This document shows positions 34,936 through 43,144 of a stretch of 64,000 nt of DNA, in pieces (position 1 is the stretch's first letter; each line of letters begins with the position of its first letter). Where the stretch lies: assembly GCF_000429445.1 (NCBI RefSeq), contig NZ_AUBW01000018.1:1-64000 (forward strand), given 5' to 3'. A program made the translations under genes and the position numbers. The notes under the pieces were generated by a model, which made no database searches, was not told the DNA's origin, and saw only the letters and a list, made by a program, of their open reading frames with translations. This DNA comes from Algoriphagus terrigena DSM 22685 (GTDB lineage Bacteria > Bacteroidota > Bacteroidia > Cytophagales > Cyclobacteriaceae).

Positions 34936-35938
34936 CCTGAGAAGCGATACGGTGACCCGGCCGACTCCGGGAATGAAGGAAGCCATGTTTTCAGCTGCAG
35001 TTGGGGACGATGTATTTGGAGAAGATCCGACGGTCAATGCACTGGAGGAAAAAATCGCAAGACTGTTTGGAATGGAGGCGGCAATATTCTGTCCCTCCGG
35101 CACCATGACCAACCAAATTGCGATCCGCCTCCACACCGGACCACAGCGGGAGGTCATCTGTCATGAGCATTCGCACATCTACCTCTACGAGGGCGGCGGC
35201 ATCATGGCAAATTCCATGGCTTCCGTAAAATTACTTTCTGGGAATCTGGGGAAAATCACCGTCAATCAAGTGGCTGCGTCCATCAATCCGGACGACGTGC
35301 ATGCTCCCGATACGGCCTTGGTTTCGCTCGAAAACACCATGAACAAAGGCGGAGGAAGCATCTACACACTGGATGAAATCAAGCCGATCCGTAGGCTTTG
35401 TCAGGAAAAAGGAATCAAACTTCATCTGGACGGTGCTCGGCTTTTCAATGCTTTGGTCGAGACCGGAGAAAGTCCGGCAGCTTGGGGAGCACAGTTCGAT
35501 ACGATTTCTATCTGCCTGAGCAAAGGTCTGGGTTGCCCGATCGGGTCTGTTTTGTTGGGTTCCAAAGTCGATATCAAGCGAGCCCGAAAAGTCCGAAAAG
35601 TATTCGGCGGCGGAATGCGTCAGGCAGGTTTTTTGGCTGCTGCGGGCATTTATGCGCTGGACAATCACGTCGATCGATTGAAGGAAGATCACGCCCGAGC
35701 CAGAACTTTGGGACAAATGCTCGAAGCTTTACCTGTGGTGAGCGAGGTTTTCCCCGTTGCGACCAATATTGTGATCGCGAGATTGGAAGGGATTTCTCCG
35801 GAAAGCTTTATGAACAAACTGGCAGAAAAAGACATCAAATCCGTCAAATTCGGTGCGGACCTGATTCGCTTTGTCACCCACCATGACTTCGTTGATGAGG
35901 AGTTGGAGGAGTTTGGGAGGAGGATTGGGAAAATCTGA
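34925..35938 (+). CDS. ltaE: Low-specificity L-threonine aldolase
   Basis: A PLP enzyme splitting threonine into glycine and acetaldehyde. The 337-residue product starts MLIDLRSDTVTRPTPGMKEAM, the family signature, and has the PLP-lysine in CLSKGLGCPIGS. Start ATG 34925 is 11 bases inside the end of the GDPD gene; the frame is open further up, but that part matches nothing. Full length; last gene of the overlapping trio. Confidence 0.93.
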   Translation: MLIDLRSDTVTRPTPGMKEAMFSAAVGDDVFGEDPTVNALEEKIARLFGMEAAIFCPSGTMTNQIAIRLHTGPQREVICHEHSHIYLYEGGGIMANSMASVKLLSGNLGKITVNQVAASINPDDVHAPDTALVSLENTMNKGGGSIYTLDEIKPIRRLCQEKGIKLHLDGARLFNALVETGESPAAWGAQFDTISICLSKGLGCPIGSVLLGSKVDIKRARKVRKVFGGGMRQAGFLAAAGIYALDNHVDRLKEDHARARTLGQMLEALPVVSEVFPVATNIVIARLEGISPESFMNKLAEKDIKSVKFGADLIRFVTHHDFVDEELEEFGRRIGKI

Positions 35939-35943
35939 GACCG

Positions 35944-36018
35944 TAGATTTCAGACGCAAGACATTAGATTTGTTTTGCCTTCTAAGTCTCAAATCTTGTG
36001 TCTAACGTCTTGAATCTA
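35944..36018. repeat. Long imperfect inverted repeat (29-base arms) before rarA
   Basis: Arms 35944-35972 and 35990-36018 are complementary at 23 of 29 positions with a 17-base loop. The arms are made of AGAC/TTAGA phrases (TAGATTTCAGACG..., reverse CGTCTTGAATCTA). Related phrases occur at 49552-49592 (TCTTGAATCTA, CTAACGTCTTGG) and 58811-58830 (AAGACTCTTGGCTC). Confidence 0.7.
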
Positions 36019-36023
36019 TTCAA

Positions 36024-37286
36024 ATGAATCCCACTCCCCTAGCCGAACGAATGCGCCCAACCCGATTGGAAGATCTGATCGGACAGGAACATTTGTCCTC
36101 GCCCAAGTCCTTCCTTCACAAAGCCATCAAGTCCGGCAATGTCCCCTCCCTGATCCTTTGGGGGCCTCCTGGTGTCGGAAAGACGACCATTGCCAATATC
36201 ATCGCCAACGAAATCAAAGCTCCTTTCTACACACTCAGCGCGATCAGCGCCGGCGTAAAAGACATCCGTGAGGTCATCGAAAAGGCTAAGTTTCAGATGG
36301 GAGTCGTGCTTTTCATCGACGAGATTCACCGCTTTAACAAGTCCCAGCAGGATGCGCTTTTAGGAGCGGTGGAGAAAGGGACCATCCGTCTGATTGGCGC
36401 AACCACCGAAAATCCTTCTTTCGAAGTCAACCTTGCCCTACTTTCCCGCTGTCAGGTTTTCACCTTGAATTCTCTGGGCAAATCCGAACTGGAAGCGATG
36501 ATGCGGCAGGCCTTGGAAAAGGATGTCGATCTGAAGAAAATCCAGGTCGAACTCAAAGAAATCGACGCTTTGCTGCGCATTTCGGGAGGAGATGGAAGAA
36601 AGCTTCTCAACCTGCTCGAAATTGTCATCGACGGGATCAACGAGAATCCCTGCGTGATTACCGACGAGATCGTCATGCAGATCGCTCAGCAGAAGGTTGC
36701 GCTGTACGACAAGTCCGGTGAGCAGCACTACGATATCATCTCAGCTTTTATTAAGTCTATCCGTGGATCAGACCCCAATGCTGCTGTTTATTGGCTGGCG
36801 CGAATGATCGAAGGAGGAGAAGATGTCAAGTTCATTGCCCGACGACTGGTGATCCTTGCGTCCGAAGATATCGGCAATGCCAATCCAAACGCGCTGCTCT
36901 TAGCCACCAACTGTTTCGAAGCGGTCAAGATCATCGGCTATCCCGAGTCCAGGATCATCCTATCCCAATGCGTGACTTACCTGGCCAGCTCCGCAAAAAG
37001 CAATGCAGCGTACATGGCCATCAACAAAGCTCAGGCAATCGTCGCTGAGACAGGAAATCTTTCGGTCCCCCTTCACTTGAGAAATGCTCCGACCAAACTG
37101 ATGAAAGACCTGAACTACGGAAAGGCCTACAAGTATTCCCACGACTTCCCGGGCAACTTTGTCGCTCAGGAGTTTTTGCCGGATGAAATCAAAAACACCA
37201 AATTCTACGAGCCCGGTGAAAATGCCCGGGAAAATGAGTTGAGGAAATACCTTTCAGGAAAGTGGAAAGGGAAATATGGTTATTGA
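36024..37286 (+). CDS. rarA: Replication-associated recombination protein A (RarA/MgsA)
   Basis: This AAA+ ATPase acts at stalled replication forks with SSB. 420 residues: N-terminal [20 protein letters not shown], Walker [10 protein letters not shown], Walker [11 protein letters not shown], sensor 1 [12 protein letters not shown], and the C-terminal MgsA tetramerisation domain ([28 protein letters not shown]). The start ATG at 36024 is 5 bases after the right arm of the inverted repeat. Confidence 0.96.
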   Translation: MNPTPLAERMRPTRLEDLIGQEHLSSPKSFLHKAIKSGNVPSLILWGPPGVGKTTIANIIANEIKAPFYTLSAISAGVKDIREVIEKAKFQMGVVLFIDEIHRFNKSQQDALLGAVEKGTIRLIGATTENPSFEVNLALLSRCQVFTLNSLGKSELEAMMRQALEKDVDLKKIQVELKEIDALLRISGGDGRKLLNLLEIVIDGINENPCVITDEIVMQIAQQKVALYDKSGEQHYDIISAFIKSIRGSDPNAAVYWLARMIEGGEDVKFIARRLVILASEDIGNANPNALLLATNCFEAVKIIGYPESRIILSQCVTYLASSAKSNAAYMAINKAQAIVAETGNLSVPLHLRNAPTKLMKDLNYGKAYKYSHDFPGNFVAQEFLPDEIKNTKFYEPGENARENELRKYLSGKWKGKYGY

Positions 37287-37289
37287 TGG

Positions 37290-37319
37290 ATTTGAAATTT
37301 AAGGTTTGAAATTTGAAAT
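37290..37319. repeat. Short direct repeat of TTTGAAATTT
   Basis: TTTGAAATTT occurs twice within 30 bases (overlapping a third partial copy) just after rarA. Phrases of this kind recur between genes in related genomes. Confidence 0.4.
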
Positions 37320-37393
37320 ACTCGTAGAATCACAAACCGTAAAAAATTAATTCTTCTCATTTTCAAATAATTGTAAGCGAAGCCAAAGTTTTA

Positions 37394-37424
37394 TTTGCCT
37401 TTAAAAAATTAGAATCTACCTTTG
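37394..37424 (+). promoter_or_regulatory. Perfect Bacteroidota housekeeping promoter of tRNA-Val
   Basis: TTTG (37394-37397), a 19-base spacer and TACCTTTG (37417-37424) match TTTG-N19-TAnnTTTG at every fixed base. It stands 20 bases before the mature tRNA 5' end. Confidence 0.88.
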
Positions 37425-37444
37425 CAATCCGTTTGACACGCAAC

Positions 37445-37519
37445 GGGAGTTTAGCTCAGCTGGTTCAGAGCATCTGCCTTACAAGCAGAGGGTCGGGGGT
37501 TCGAATCCCTCAACTCCCA
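37445..37519 (+). tRNA. tRNA-Val (anticodon TAC), copy 1
   Basis: A 75-base cloverleaf: acceptor GGGAGTT / AACTCCC with discriminator A, D arm GCTCAGCTGGTTCAGAGC, anticodon stem TCTGC/GCAGA with loop CTTACAA (anticodon TAC at 37480-37482), T arm GGGGGTTCGAATCCC. CCA is not encoded. It is preceded by a perfect promoter. Confidence 0.97.
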
Positions 37520-37567
37520 CAATAAGATCTAATCACAAGAGATTAGAGCATTTCAAGTCCGTCCTTC

Positions 37568-37642
37568 GGGAGTTTAGCTCAGCTGGTTCAGAGCATCTGC
37601 CTTACAAGCAGAGGGTCGGGGGTTCGAATCCCTCAACTCCCA
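37568..37642 (+). tRNA. tRNA-Val (anticodon TAC), copy 2
   Basis: Identical in all 75 bases to copy 1, after a 48-base spacer that holds no promoter box of its own, so the two are probably cut from one transcript. It is followed by a terminator at 37649-37676. Confidence 0.97.
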
Positions 37643-37648
37643 CATTAT

Positions 37649-37676
37649 AGCCTTAGATTTATCTGAGGCTTTTTTG
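37649..37676 (+). terminator. Terminator of the tRNA-Val pair
   Basis: The stem AGCCTTAG / CTGAGGCT (8 bp, one G-T pair) with an ATTTAT loop is followed by TTTTTTG. Confidence 0.85.
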
Positions 37677-37710
37677 TTTTTAGGCCTTTATGAAAAGGGT
37701 AAATAAAAAA

Positions 37711-37732
37711 GCCATCCCAAAAATGGAATGGC
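37711..37732 (-). terminator. Terminator of the TonB-dependent receptor gene
   Basis: On the minus strand GCCATTCC / GGGATGGC (one G-T pair) with a 6-base loop is followed by TTTTTTATTT. It lies 30 bases after the receptor's stop codon. Confidence 0.75.
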
Positions 37733-37761
37733 CTTTACACTTTTTCTCCAATAACACCCGA

Positions 37762-39588
37762 CTACTCCAAGTTCACCATAAATCCAGCCCGAAACCATCT
37801 CCCCGGCATCTGGACAGTTCCTGCCTCCATGTAGTCGGTATCTGTGATGTTGGACGCTTCCGCAAAGAACCCAAGCTTGCCCAAGCGATTGTAGTCCACT
37901 CGCATGTCCAGGATGAAATAGGGATCTTGGCTGATTCGCTCCACATAGCGCATCTTGGTATTCCACTCGGTCTTTTTACCAAAGCCAACCAATACTCCGC
38001 CGATCAGCTGATTCTTTAACGCGGTAAGCGCATAGCGGGACTCTACGCCCGGCTGCCCGTCAAACTTTGTGTCGATGTAATTGTAAGAAAGCATCAGCTC
38101 TTTCACCTGGACAGTTCTGCCGCTTGGATTCACGCGATAGTAGCCGGAAGCCTCCACTCCATTGAACGTAACTTCGTTGAAATTCTGTGGCTGCCAAGGT
38201 TCGTCGGCAGAATCGCGAACCCAGTCGATTAGGTTTTCGGAATAGCGGTTGAAGTAAACCAACTCCGCGCGCCAGTTTGACGCCGTCCATTTCCCCCCAA
38301 ACTCAAACGACCTCGCCTGCTCAGGCTGCAAATCGGGATTCCCTATATTGGTCGGGCCGACGTAGTACAAATCATTGTAGGTCGGGATACGGAAACTAGA
38401 GCCAATTCCGGAATAAAGCCGGATGGCTTTCGTGGCCTGAAAACCCACTTCCATTCCAGGAAAATGCTTCCAACCATACTCCGAATAGTAGTTGGAGTAT
38501 AGTCCTGCCCGGATGTCGGTTTTATCGCCCAGGTTGACCAATTGCTCCAGAAAAATCCCGCTCAACGTCCGGTCGTGGTCGCCCAGATTGGTGCTTTCGA
38601 TCTGTTCTTTTCTAACCTCCAAGCCAAAGCCGGTGACGCCGAGTTTGCTTTTGTAGGTACCGTTCGTTTCGAGAGCAAAGACATCCGAAGTATGGAAGTT
38701 TTGATAAAACTCTGGCTCATTTCTCCTCAGACGGTATTCATCCTCGTTTCTTCTCCAGTAGCCTCTCGTGTTGAGCGAAAAATTGCCTGAAAGGAACGTA
38801 TGACTCAGCGAGCCCAAAGTAGTCTGGATACTTTCCCATTGGTCCGGATAGGTGGAAGCATAAAAACCATTGGCACCGAAAGTCCGATCCGCATAAGCGA
38901 TCATCCCCCGGATCGCATTTTTCTCATTTAAGTCAATGCCCCCTTCGTAGAAAACATTGCTGACTTGATAGTCGGAATTGTACTGGTGTCCGTTGGAATC
39001 GTCGTAAGAAACCGCCAGGTTTTGCCTATACTTTCCCGCAGGAAGCGACCCGGCAAAGTTGATTCCTTTCATCCCAAAATCCCCGGCATATCCCTGAAGT
39101 CTCAAGCTCTTATTCTCTGACAAACTGGTAATCACATTCACCGCTCCCGTGTAGGCATTTTGTCCAAAAATCCTCGAAGCCGGGCCTTTCAGCACCTCCA
39201 CCCGATCTACATTCACCAGCGGCACGGGGACATTCATCATGTGGTGGCCGGTCTGTGGATCACTGAGTTTGATGCCGTTCAGCAGCATCAGCGTCTGCTC
39301 GAAGGAGCCTCCGCGAATTCCGATATCCGCTTGCACCCCGGTCACCCCGCGTTGCCGTACGTCTACACCCGGCACAAAAGCAAGCACCTCGGGAAGGCTT
39401 CTCGCCGGGGTGGTCTCAATCTGCTGTCTATCAATCAAAGAAATATTTCTGCTTTGTTTCGAAAAAGGAAGCTGAATCCGGTTTTCTTGGATGATAATTT
39501 CATCCAGTTTCTGGGTAGTGGTGTCGGATTGAGCATTTACATGGGCGGCAAAAAGAGCACAAAACCCGGTCAAAATTAGTTTTTTCAT
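37762..39588 (-). CDS. TonB-dependent outer-membrane receptor, BtuB-like
   Basis: 608 residues: signal peptide (to VNAQ), a plug domain (SRNISLIDRQQIETTPARSL ... ADIGIRGGSFEQTLMLLNG ... VDRVEVLKGPASRIFGQNA) and a 22-strand barrel (GIGSSFRIPTYNDLYYVGPTNIGNPDLQPEQARSFEFGGKW is the usual late loop). Size and plug resemble vitamin B12/siderophore receptors rather than SusC. No cobalamin riboswitch is seen upstream, so B12 is not supported; substrate unknown. It is divergent from the M1 peptidase gene. Confidence 0.88.
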   Translation of the reverse strand: MKKLILTGFCALFAAHVNAQSDTTTQKLDEIIIQENRIQLPFSKQSRNISLIDRQQIETTPARSLPEVLAFVPGVDVRQRGVTGVQADIGIRGGSFEQTLMLLNGIKLSDPQTGHHMMNVPVPLVNVDRVEVLKGPASRIFGQNAYTGAVNVITSLSENKSLRLQGYAGDFGMKGINFAGSLPAGKYRQNLAVSYDDSNGHQYNSDYQVSNVFYEGGIDLNEKNAIRGMIAYADRTFGANGFYASTYPDQWESIQTTLGSLSHTFLSGNFSLNTRGYWRRNEDEYRLRRNEPEFYQNFHTSDVFALETNGTYKSKLGVTGFGLEVRKEQIESTNLGDHDRTLSGIFLEQLVNLGDKTDIRAGLYSNYYSEYGWKHFPGMEVGFQATKAIRLYSGIGSSFRIPTYNDLYYVGPTNIGNPDLQPEQARSFEFGGKWTASNWRAELVYFNRYSENLIDWVRDSADEPWQPQNFNEVTFNGVEASGYYRVNPSGRTVQVKELMLSYNYIDTKFDGQPGVESRYALTALKNQLIGGVLVGFGKKTEWNTKMRYVERISQDPYFILDMRVDYNRLGKLGFFAEASNITDTDYMEAGTVQMPGRWFRAGFMVNLE

Positions 39589-39747
39589 GAAAGTGAGCTA
39601 AAATTTGAGCCAAATGTAAAGCCGAATTTGCTCCCCAAACAACCCAAAGGAGAATCTAAATTTTGGTTAAAGCGATTTCACTCATCAAAAAAAAGTTCGG
39701 CAGAACCCCCAAGGCTGTTACTTTTGACCTCCAAATATCTAAGCCCA

Positions 39748-41703
39748 ATGAGAAAAATGAGATTAGTTGGATGGGCCCTCTCCGCGTTTTTGATGACCGG
39801 AAGCTTATCCGTTTTTGCCCAGCAGGGAAAAGAAAACAATCAACAGGATTTTTCGGAGTCCATCGCCCGAAAAGGCAATTATTACCGCGCTGCATCGGGG
39901 AAACCGGGTGAAGGCTACTGGCAAAACGCCGCCGACTACCAGATCGAAGTCACACTGGACGAGGCCAACTTTACCCTTTCGGGAAAAGTAACCCTGACCT
40001 ACACCAACAACAGCCCAGAACCCCTGGACTTTATCTGGATGCAGATGGAGCAAAATCGCTTCACCCCAGACTCCAGAGGCACGTTGACTACGCCTCCGCA
40101 GGGAAATCGCTACAACGGAAATACCGACGGCGGCTACCAGATCACAAACCTTTCCGCAAAAGTAGGCACCAAAGGAGCCTCCTCCACCAAACACCTGATC
40201 GACGACACCCGCATGCAGGTCTGGTTTGCTGAGCCGATTCCTGCAAAAGGCGGCAAAGCGACTGTCTCCATGAACTTCTCCTTCAAAGTACCGGAGGACG
40301 GAATGGATCGCATGGGCAGACTGAAAGTGAACGACGGATGGATCTATGCGTTTGCTCAGTGGTATCCAAAAGTTGCGGTATTTGACGACGTCGAAGGCTG
40401 GAACGTCGAGCCTTACCTCGGCGCGGGTGAGTTTTACCTCGAGTATGGCAACTTTGACTACAAAGTCACTGTGCCGTACAACCACATTGTGGTCGGATCT
40501 GGCAAGCTGATGAACCCGAACGAAGTGCTGACCAAAGAACTTCAAAACAGACTTGCAAAGGCGTATGAAAGCGACGAGACTGTCTTCCTGGTCTCACCTG
40601 ACGAAATCAAAAACACGCAACTGACCCGTCCGAAGCAAGACGGAATGATCACCTGGCACTTCCGCATCGAGAACTCCAGAGACGTGGCTTTCGCTACCTC
40701 TGACTCTTTTATTTGGGATGCAGCCAGAATCAATCTGGCCTCCGGCAAAACCACTTTGGCACAATCTGTCTATCCAAAAGAGAGCGAAGGACAGGAAGCT
40801 TGGGGCAGATCGACCGAGTACAGCAAAGCTTCCATCGAGATCAACTCCAAGCTTTGGTACGAGTTCCCTTGGGAAACTGCAACAAACGTCGCCGCCAAGA
40901 TCGGCGGGATGGAGTATCCGGGGCTGAACTTCTGCCACTACACTTCCAAAGGCCGCGGACTTTGGGGAGTGACTGACCACGAGTTTGGTCACAACTGGTT
41001 CCCGATGATCGTCGGTAGCAACGAAAGACGCTATGCGTGGATGGACGAAGGCTTCAACACCTTCATCAACCACTACGCAACTCTCGAATTCAACGATGGC
41101 GAATATCCAAGCACGCTCAACCAGACCAGAAGGCTCTCCAACTTCCTGACCGACTCCAACCGCGAAGGAATCGACACCTATCCTGATGTTGCTGACCTGA
41201 GAAATCTGGGTTTCATCGCTTACCGCAAGCCGGCAATGGGCCTGATCGTACTCAGAGAGTATGTGTTGGGACCAGAGCGATTTGACAATGCGTTCAAATC
41301 CTACATCAAAACTTGGGCGTACAAGCACCCACAGCCGGAGGATTTCTTCAATCACATGGAAAATGTGGCTGGAGAAAATCTCTCTTGGTTCTGGAAAAAC
41401 TGGTTCTACGGCACTGGCAACATCGACCTGGGAATCGGCGGCGTGCAGCCCTACGGCGGCAACTACCTCGTGAGCATCGAAAATAAAGGTGACATACCGA
41501 TGCCGGTATTGCTTGAGGTAACTTACGACGACAACTCGACTGAGCGAGTCATGCTGCCGGTAGAGATCTGGCAGAGAGGCAATACTTGGGTTCACCAGAT
41601 CAAAACCACTAAAAAGGTGAAAGCAGTCGTGATCGACCCTGACAAAATCCTTCCTGATGTCAATCTGGCCAACGACAGCTGGCCTGTTGAGATTTATAAG
41701 TAA
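39748..41703 (+). CDS. M1-family metallopeptidase, secreted
   Basis: 651 residues: signal peptide (to SVFAQ), an N-terminal M1 beta domain, the substrate loop GGMEYPG (the family's GxMEN, with Asn replaced by Tyr), zinc site HEFGHNWFP with the third ligand in WMDEGFN, and a C-terminal beta domain. It is an aminopeptidase-type enzyme of the periplasm or cell surface. Start: ATG 39748 puts the signal peptide at the front; the frame is open 40 codons earlier, but that stretch overlaps the divergent promoter region. It ends with a strong hairpin. Confidence 0.93.
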   Translation: MRKMRLVGWALSAFLMTGSLSVFAQQGKENNQQDFSESIARKGNYYRAASGKPGEGYWQNAADYQIEVTLDEANFTLSGKVTLTYTNNSPEPLDFIWMQMEQNRFTPDSRGTLTTPPQGNRYNGNTDGGYQITNLSAKVGTKGASSTKHLIDDTRMQVWFAEPIPAKGGKATVSMNFSFKVPEDGMDRMGRLKVNDGWIYAFAQWYPKVAVFDDVEGWNVEPYLGAGEFYLEYGNFDYKVTVPYNHIVVGSGKLMNPNEVLTKELQNRLAKAYESDETVFLVSPDEIKNTQLTRPKQDGMITWHFRIENSRDVAFATSDSFIWDAARINLASGKTTLAQSVYPKESEGQEAWGRSTEYSKASIEINSKLWYEFPWETATNVAAKIGGMEYPGLNFCHYTSKGRGLWGVTDHEFGHNWFPMIVGSNERRYAWMDEGFNTFINHYATLEFNDGEYPSTLNQTRRLSNFLTDSNREGIDTYPDVADLRNLGFIAYRKPAMGLIVLREYVLGPERFDNAFKSYIKTWAYKHPQPEDFFNHMENVAGENLSWFWKNWFYGTGNIDLGIGGVQPYGGNYLVSIENKGDIPMPVLLEVTYDDNSTERVMLPVEIWQRGNTWVHQIKTTKKVKAVVIDPDKILPDVNLANDSWPVEIYK

Positions 41704-41710
41704 AAATCAA

Positions 41711-41738
41711 AAGCTCCTGAATTCACGTTCAGGAGCTT
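41711..41738 (+). terminator. Terminator of the M1 peptidase gene
   Basis: A perfect 11-bp stem AAGCTCCTGAA / TTCAGGAGCTT followed by a run of T. Confidence 0.9.
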
Positions 41739-41751
41739 TTTTTTGAAACTC

Positions 41752-41780
41752 TTCATTCGTGCTTTTCCGAAGCGAATGAA
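41752..41780. promoter_or_regulatory. Second hairpin upstream of the SDHFK-repeat gene
   Basis: TTCATTC ... GCTT-TTCCG-AAGC ... GAATGAA forms an 11-bp stem with a 2-base bulge, 131 bases before the start at 41911. There is no T-run after it, so it is more likely an operator or leader structure than a terminator. Confidence 0.4.
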
Positions 41781-41910
41781 AAATGTTTTCAAATTTTCAT
41801 TCCAGTTATTCTACCGATCAGTGCAACCATTCGACGGTTGACTGCATCTGGTTTTTGAGGCGGTTTGGATTCCATCATCTTGGTGTCAGAATTCAAACGA
41901 CTCAAAGACG

Positions 41911-43038
41911 ATGAAAACACGCTACTCCTCTCTTAAACTCTACCTCCTTTTGCTATGCTTCTGCTGCCCGTTGTTTTGCGGAGAAGTCTTGGCCCAGTCT
42001 ACCAATGTCACTGCGCGATCCTCTGACTCCGGCACGACCAAATGGTCTGTCAATGACGGCAATCAAAAATCGAGTCTGGAGACCAACGGCAAAATCACCG
42101 TGTCCGAAGATGAAAAAAGCATCAGCGCCATCTCTCCCGGAGGATACCTAAGGATCGAAAAAACCACTTTCGGCAATTCCAGATCGCTCTTTATCACCAA
42201 CAAAAGCGGCAGTCTGGACTACGAATACAAGGAAGGCGGACGGACGAAACCCTTCGAGCCGGACGGAAGAGCCTGGCTCAGCGAAATGCTCCCGGAGCTT
42301 TTGAACACCACCACCATCGCAGCGGAGTCTCGCGTCGACCGCTTCTATGCCAAAGGCGGAGCCAAGGCCGTATTGGGTATTCTTCCCCAACTCAGGGGTG
42401 ACCACGTGAAGTCTAGCTATCTGGCTCTTTTGATGAAGAAAAACCTGAGTAAGACCGACATGGTTGCGGTCATTGATGCTGTCCCTTCCAACATGGAATC
42501 AGATCATTTCAAGTTAGAAGTGTACAAACAAATCCCTGCTTCCTACTTTGAGGACATCAATCAGCTCACCAAAGTGGTCAGCAATCTTGACTCCGACCAT
42601 TTCAAAGCCCAACTGCTCAAGCCTATCTACAAAACCAGTGTCATGAATGGTCAGGGTGAAAAGGCGCTGCAACTCATCAACTTGCTCGACAGTGATCACT
42701 TCAAGGCAGACATCGCCAAAAGCATCCCTTTCGACAAGATGTCAGACCAAGACCTGCGTTTCGTAGTAGAAGATGTCATCCGCAAATTTGACTCTGATCA
42801 TTTCAAAAATGACGTCCTAAAATCCATCGTCAATGCAGGAAACTTCACCGAAGCCCGGGCTTTGATCGTCATCTCCGGCGTCAACTCCATGGATAGCGAC
42901 CACTTCAAAGCAGATATTCTCAAATACATTTGCGGAAAACAGGCTTCAGAGCGCGTGAAGCAACAAATCCGTGAAACAGCGAAGACAACGATCGATTCAT
43001 CCCACTTCTTGGGTGACGTCATGAGATGCGCGGCTTAA
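41911..43038 (+). CDS. Secreted protein with seven ~34-residue SDHFK repeats
   Basis: 375 residues. A signal peptide (cleaved after VLAQ, residue 29) is followed by a beta-rich region (30-125) and a helical region with RVDRFYAKGGAKAVLGIL. Seven repeats carry (D)SDHFKxxhLKxI at residues 163, 197, 228, 261, 295, 329 and 363, spaced 31-34; the first (GDHVK) and last (DSSHF) are diverged. The spacing fits two-helix HEAT-like units forming a solenoid for protein binding. The lead-in resembles, from memory, the periplasmic tail of some BlaR1/M56 sensor proteins. Function unknown. It precedes a LytS/LytTR gene group on the same strand, suggesting a sensory role outside the inner membrane. Confidence 0.8.
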   Translation: MKTRYSSLKLYLLLLCFCCPLFCGEVLAQSTNVTARSSDSGTTKWSVNDGNQKSSLETNGKITVSEDEKSISAISPGGYLRIEKTTFGNSRSLFITNKSGSLDYEYKEGGRTKPFEPDGRAWLSEMLPELLNTTTIAAESRVDRFYAKGGAKAVLGILPQLRGDHVKSSYLALLMKKNLSKTDMVAVIDAVPSNMESDHFKLEVYKQIPASYFEDINQLTKVVSNLDSDHFKAQLLKPIYKTSVMNGQGEKALQLINLLDSDHFKADIAKSIPFDKMSDQDLRFVVEDVIRKFDSDHFKNDVLKSIVNAGNFTEARALIVISGVNSMDSDHFKADILKYICGKQASERVKQQIRETAKTTIDSSHFLGDVMRCAA

Positions 43039-43060
43039 GTACGATTGCTTTGTAAATTGA

Positions 43061-43128
43061 ACCCGGATTTTGCACCCGAACCTTGATGCAAAATCCGGGT
43101 AAATCCCTCGGCCTTGGTGCCGGGGTTT
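43061..43128 (+). promoter_or_regulatory. Two adjacent hairpins between the SDHFK gene and the LytS gene
   Basis: Hairpin 1: ACCCGGATTTTGCA / TGCAAAATCCGGGT, perfect 14-bp stem, 12-base loop (43061-43100). Hairpin 2 starts at the next base: AAATCCC..GGC / GCC GGGGTTT with a 2-base bulge (43101-43128). Neither is followed by a good T-run. They end 16 bases before the LytS start, so they may control read-through or translation of the kinase. Confidence 0.6.
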
Positions 43129-43144
43129 ACGTTTTCACAACACT

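Noticed and set aside
39589..39747. Cobalamin riboswitch before the BtuB-like receptor
   Set aside because: The gap is about 160 bases and shows neither the B12 box nor the expected stems.
40594..41595. 333-codon minus-strand frame opposite the M1 peptidase gene
   Set aside because: Antisense shadow; the plus-strand gene has all catalytic motifs, and the minus-strand translation is unlike any known family.
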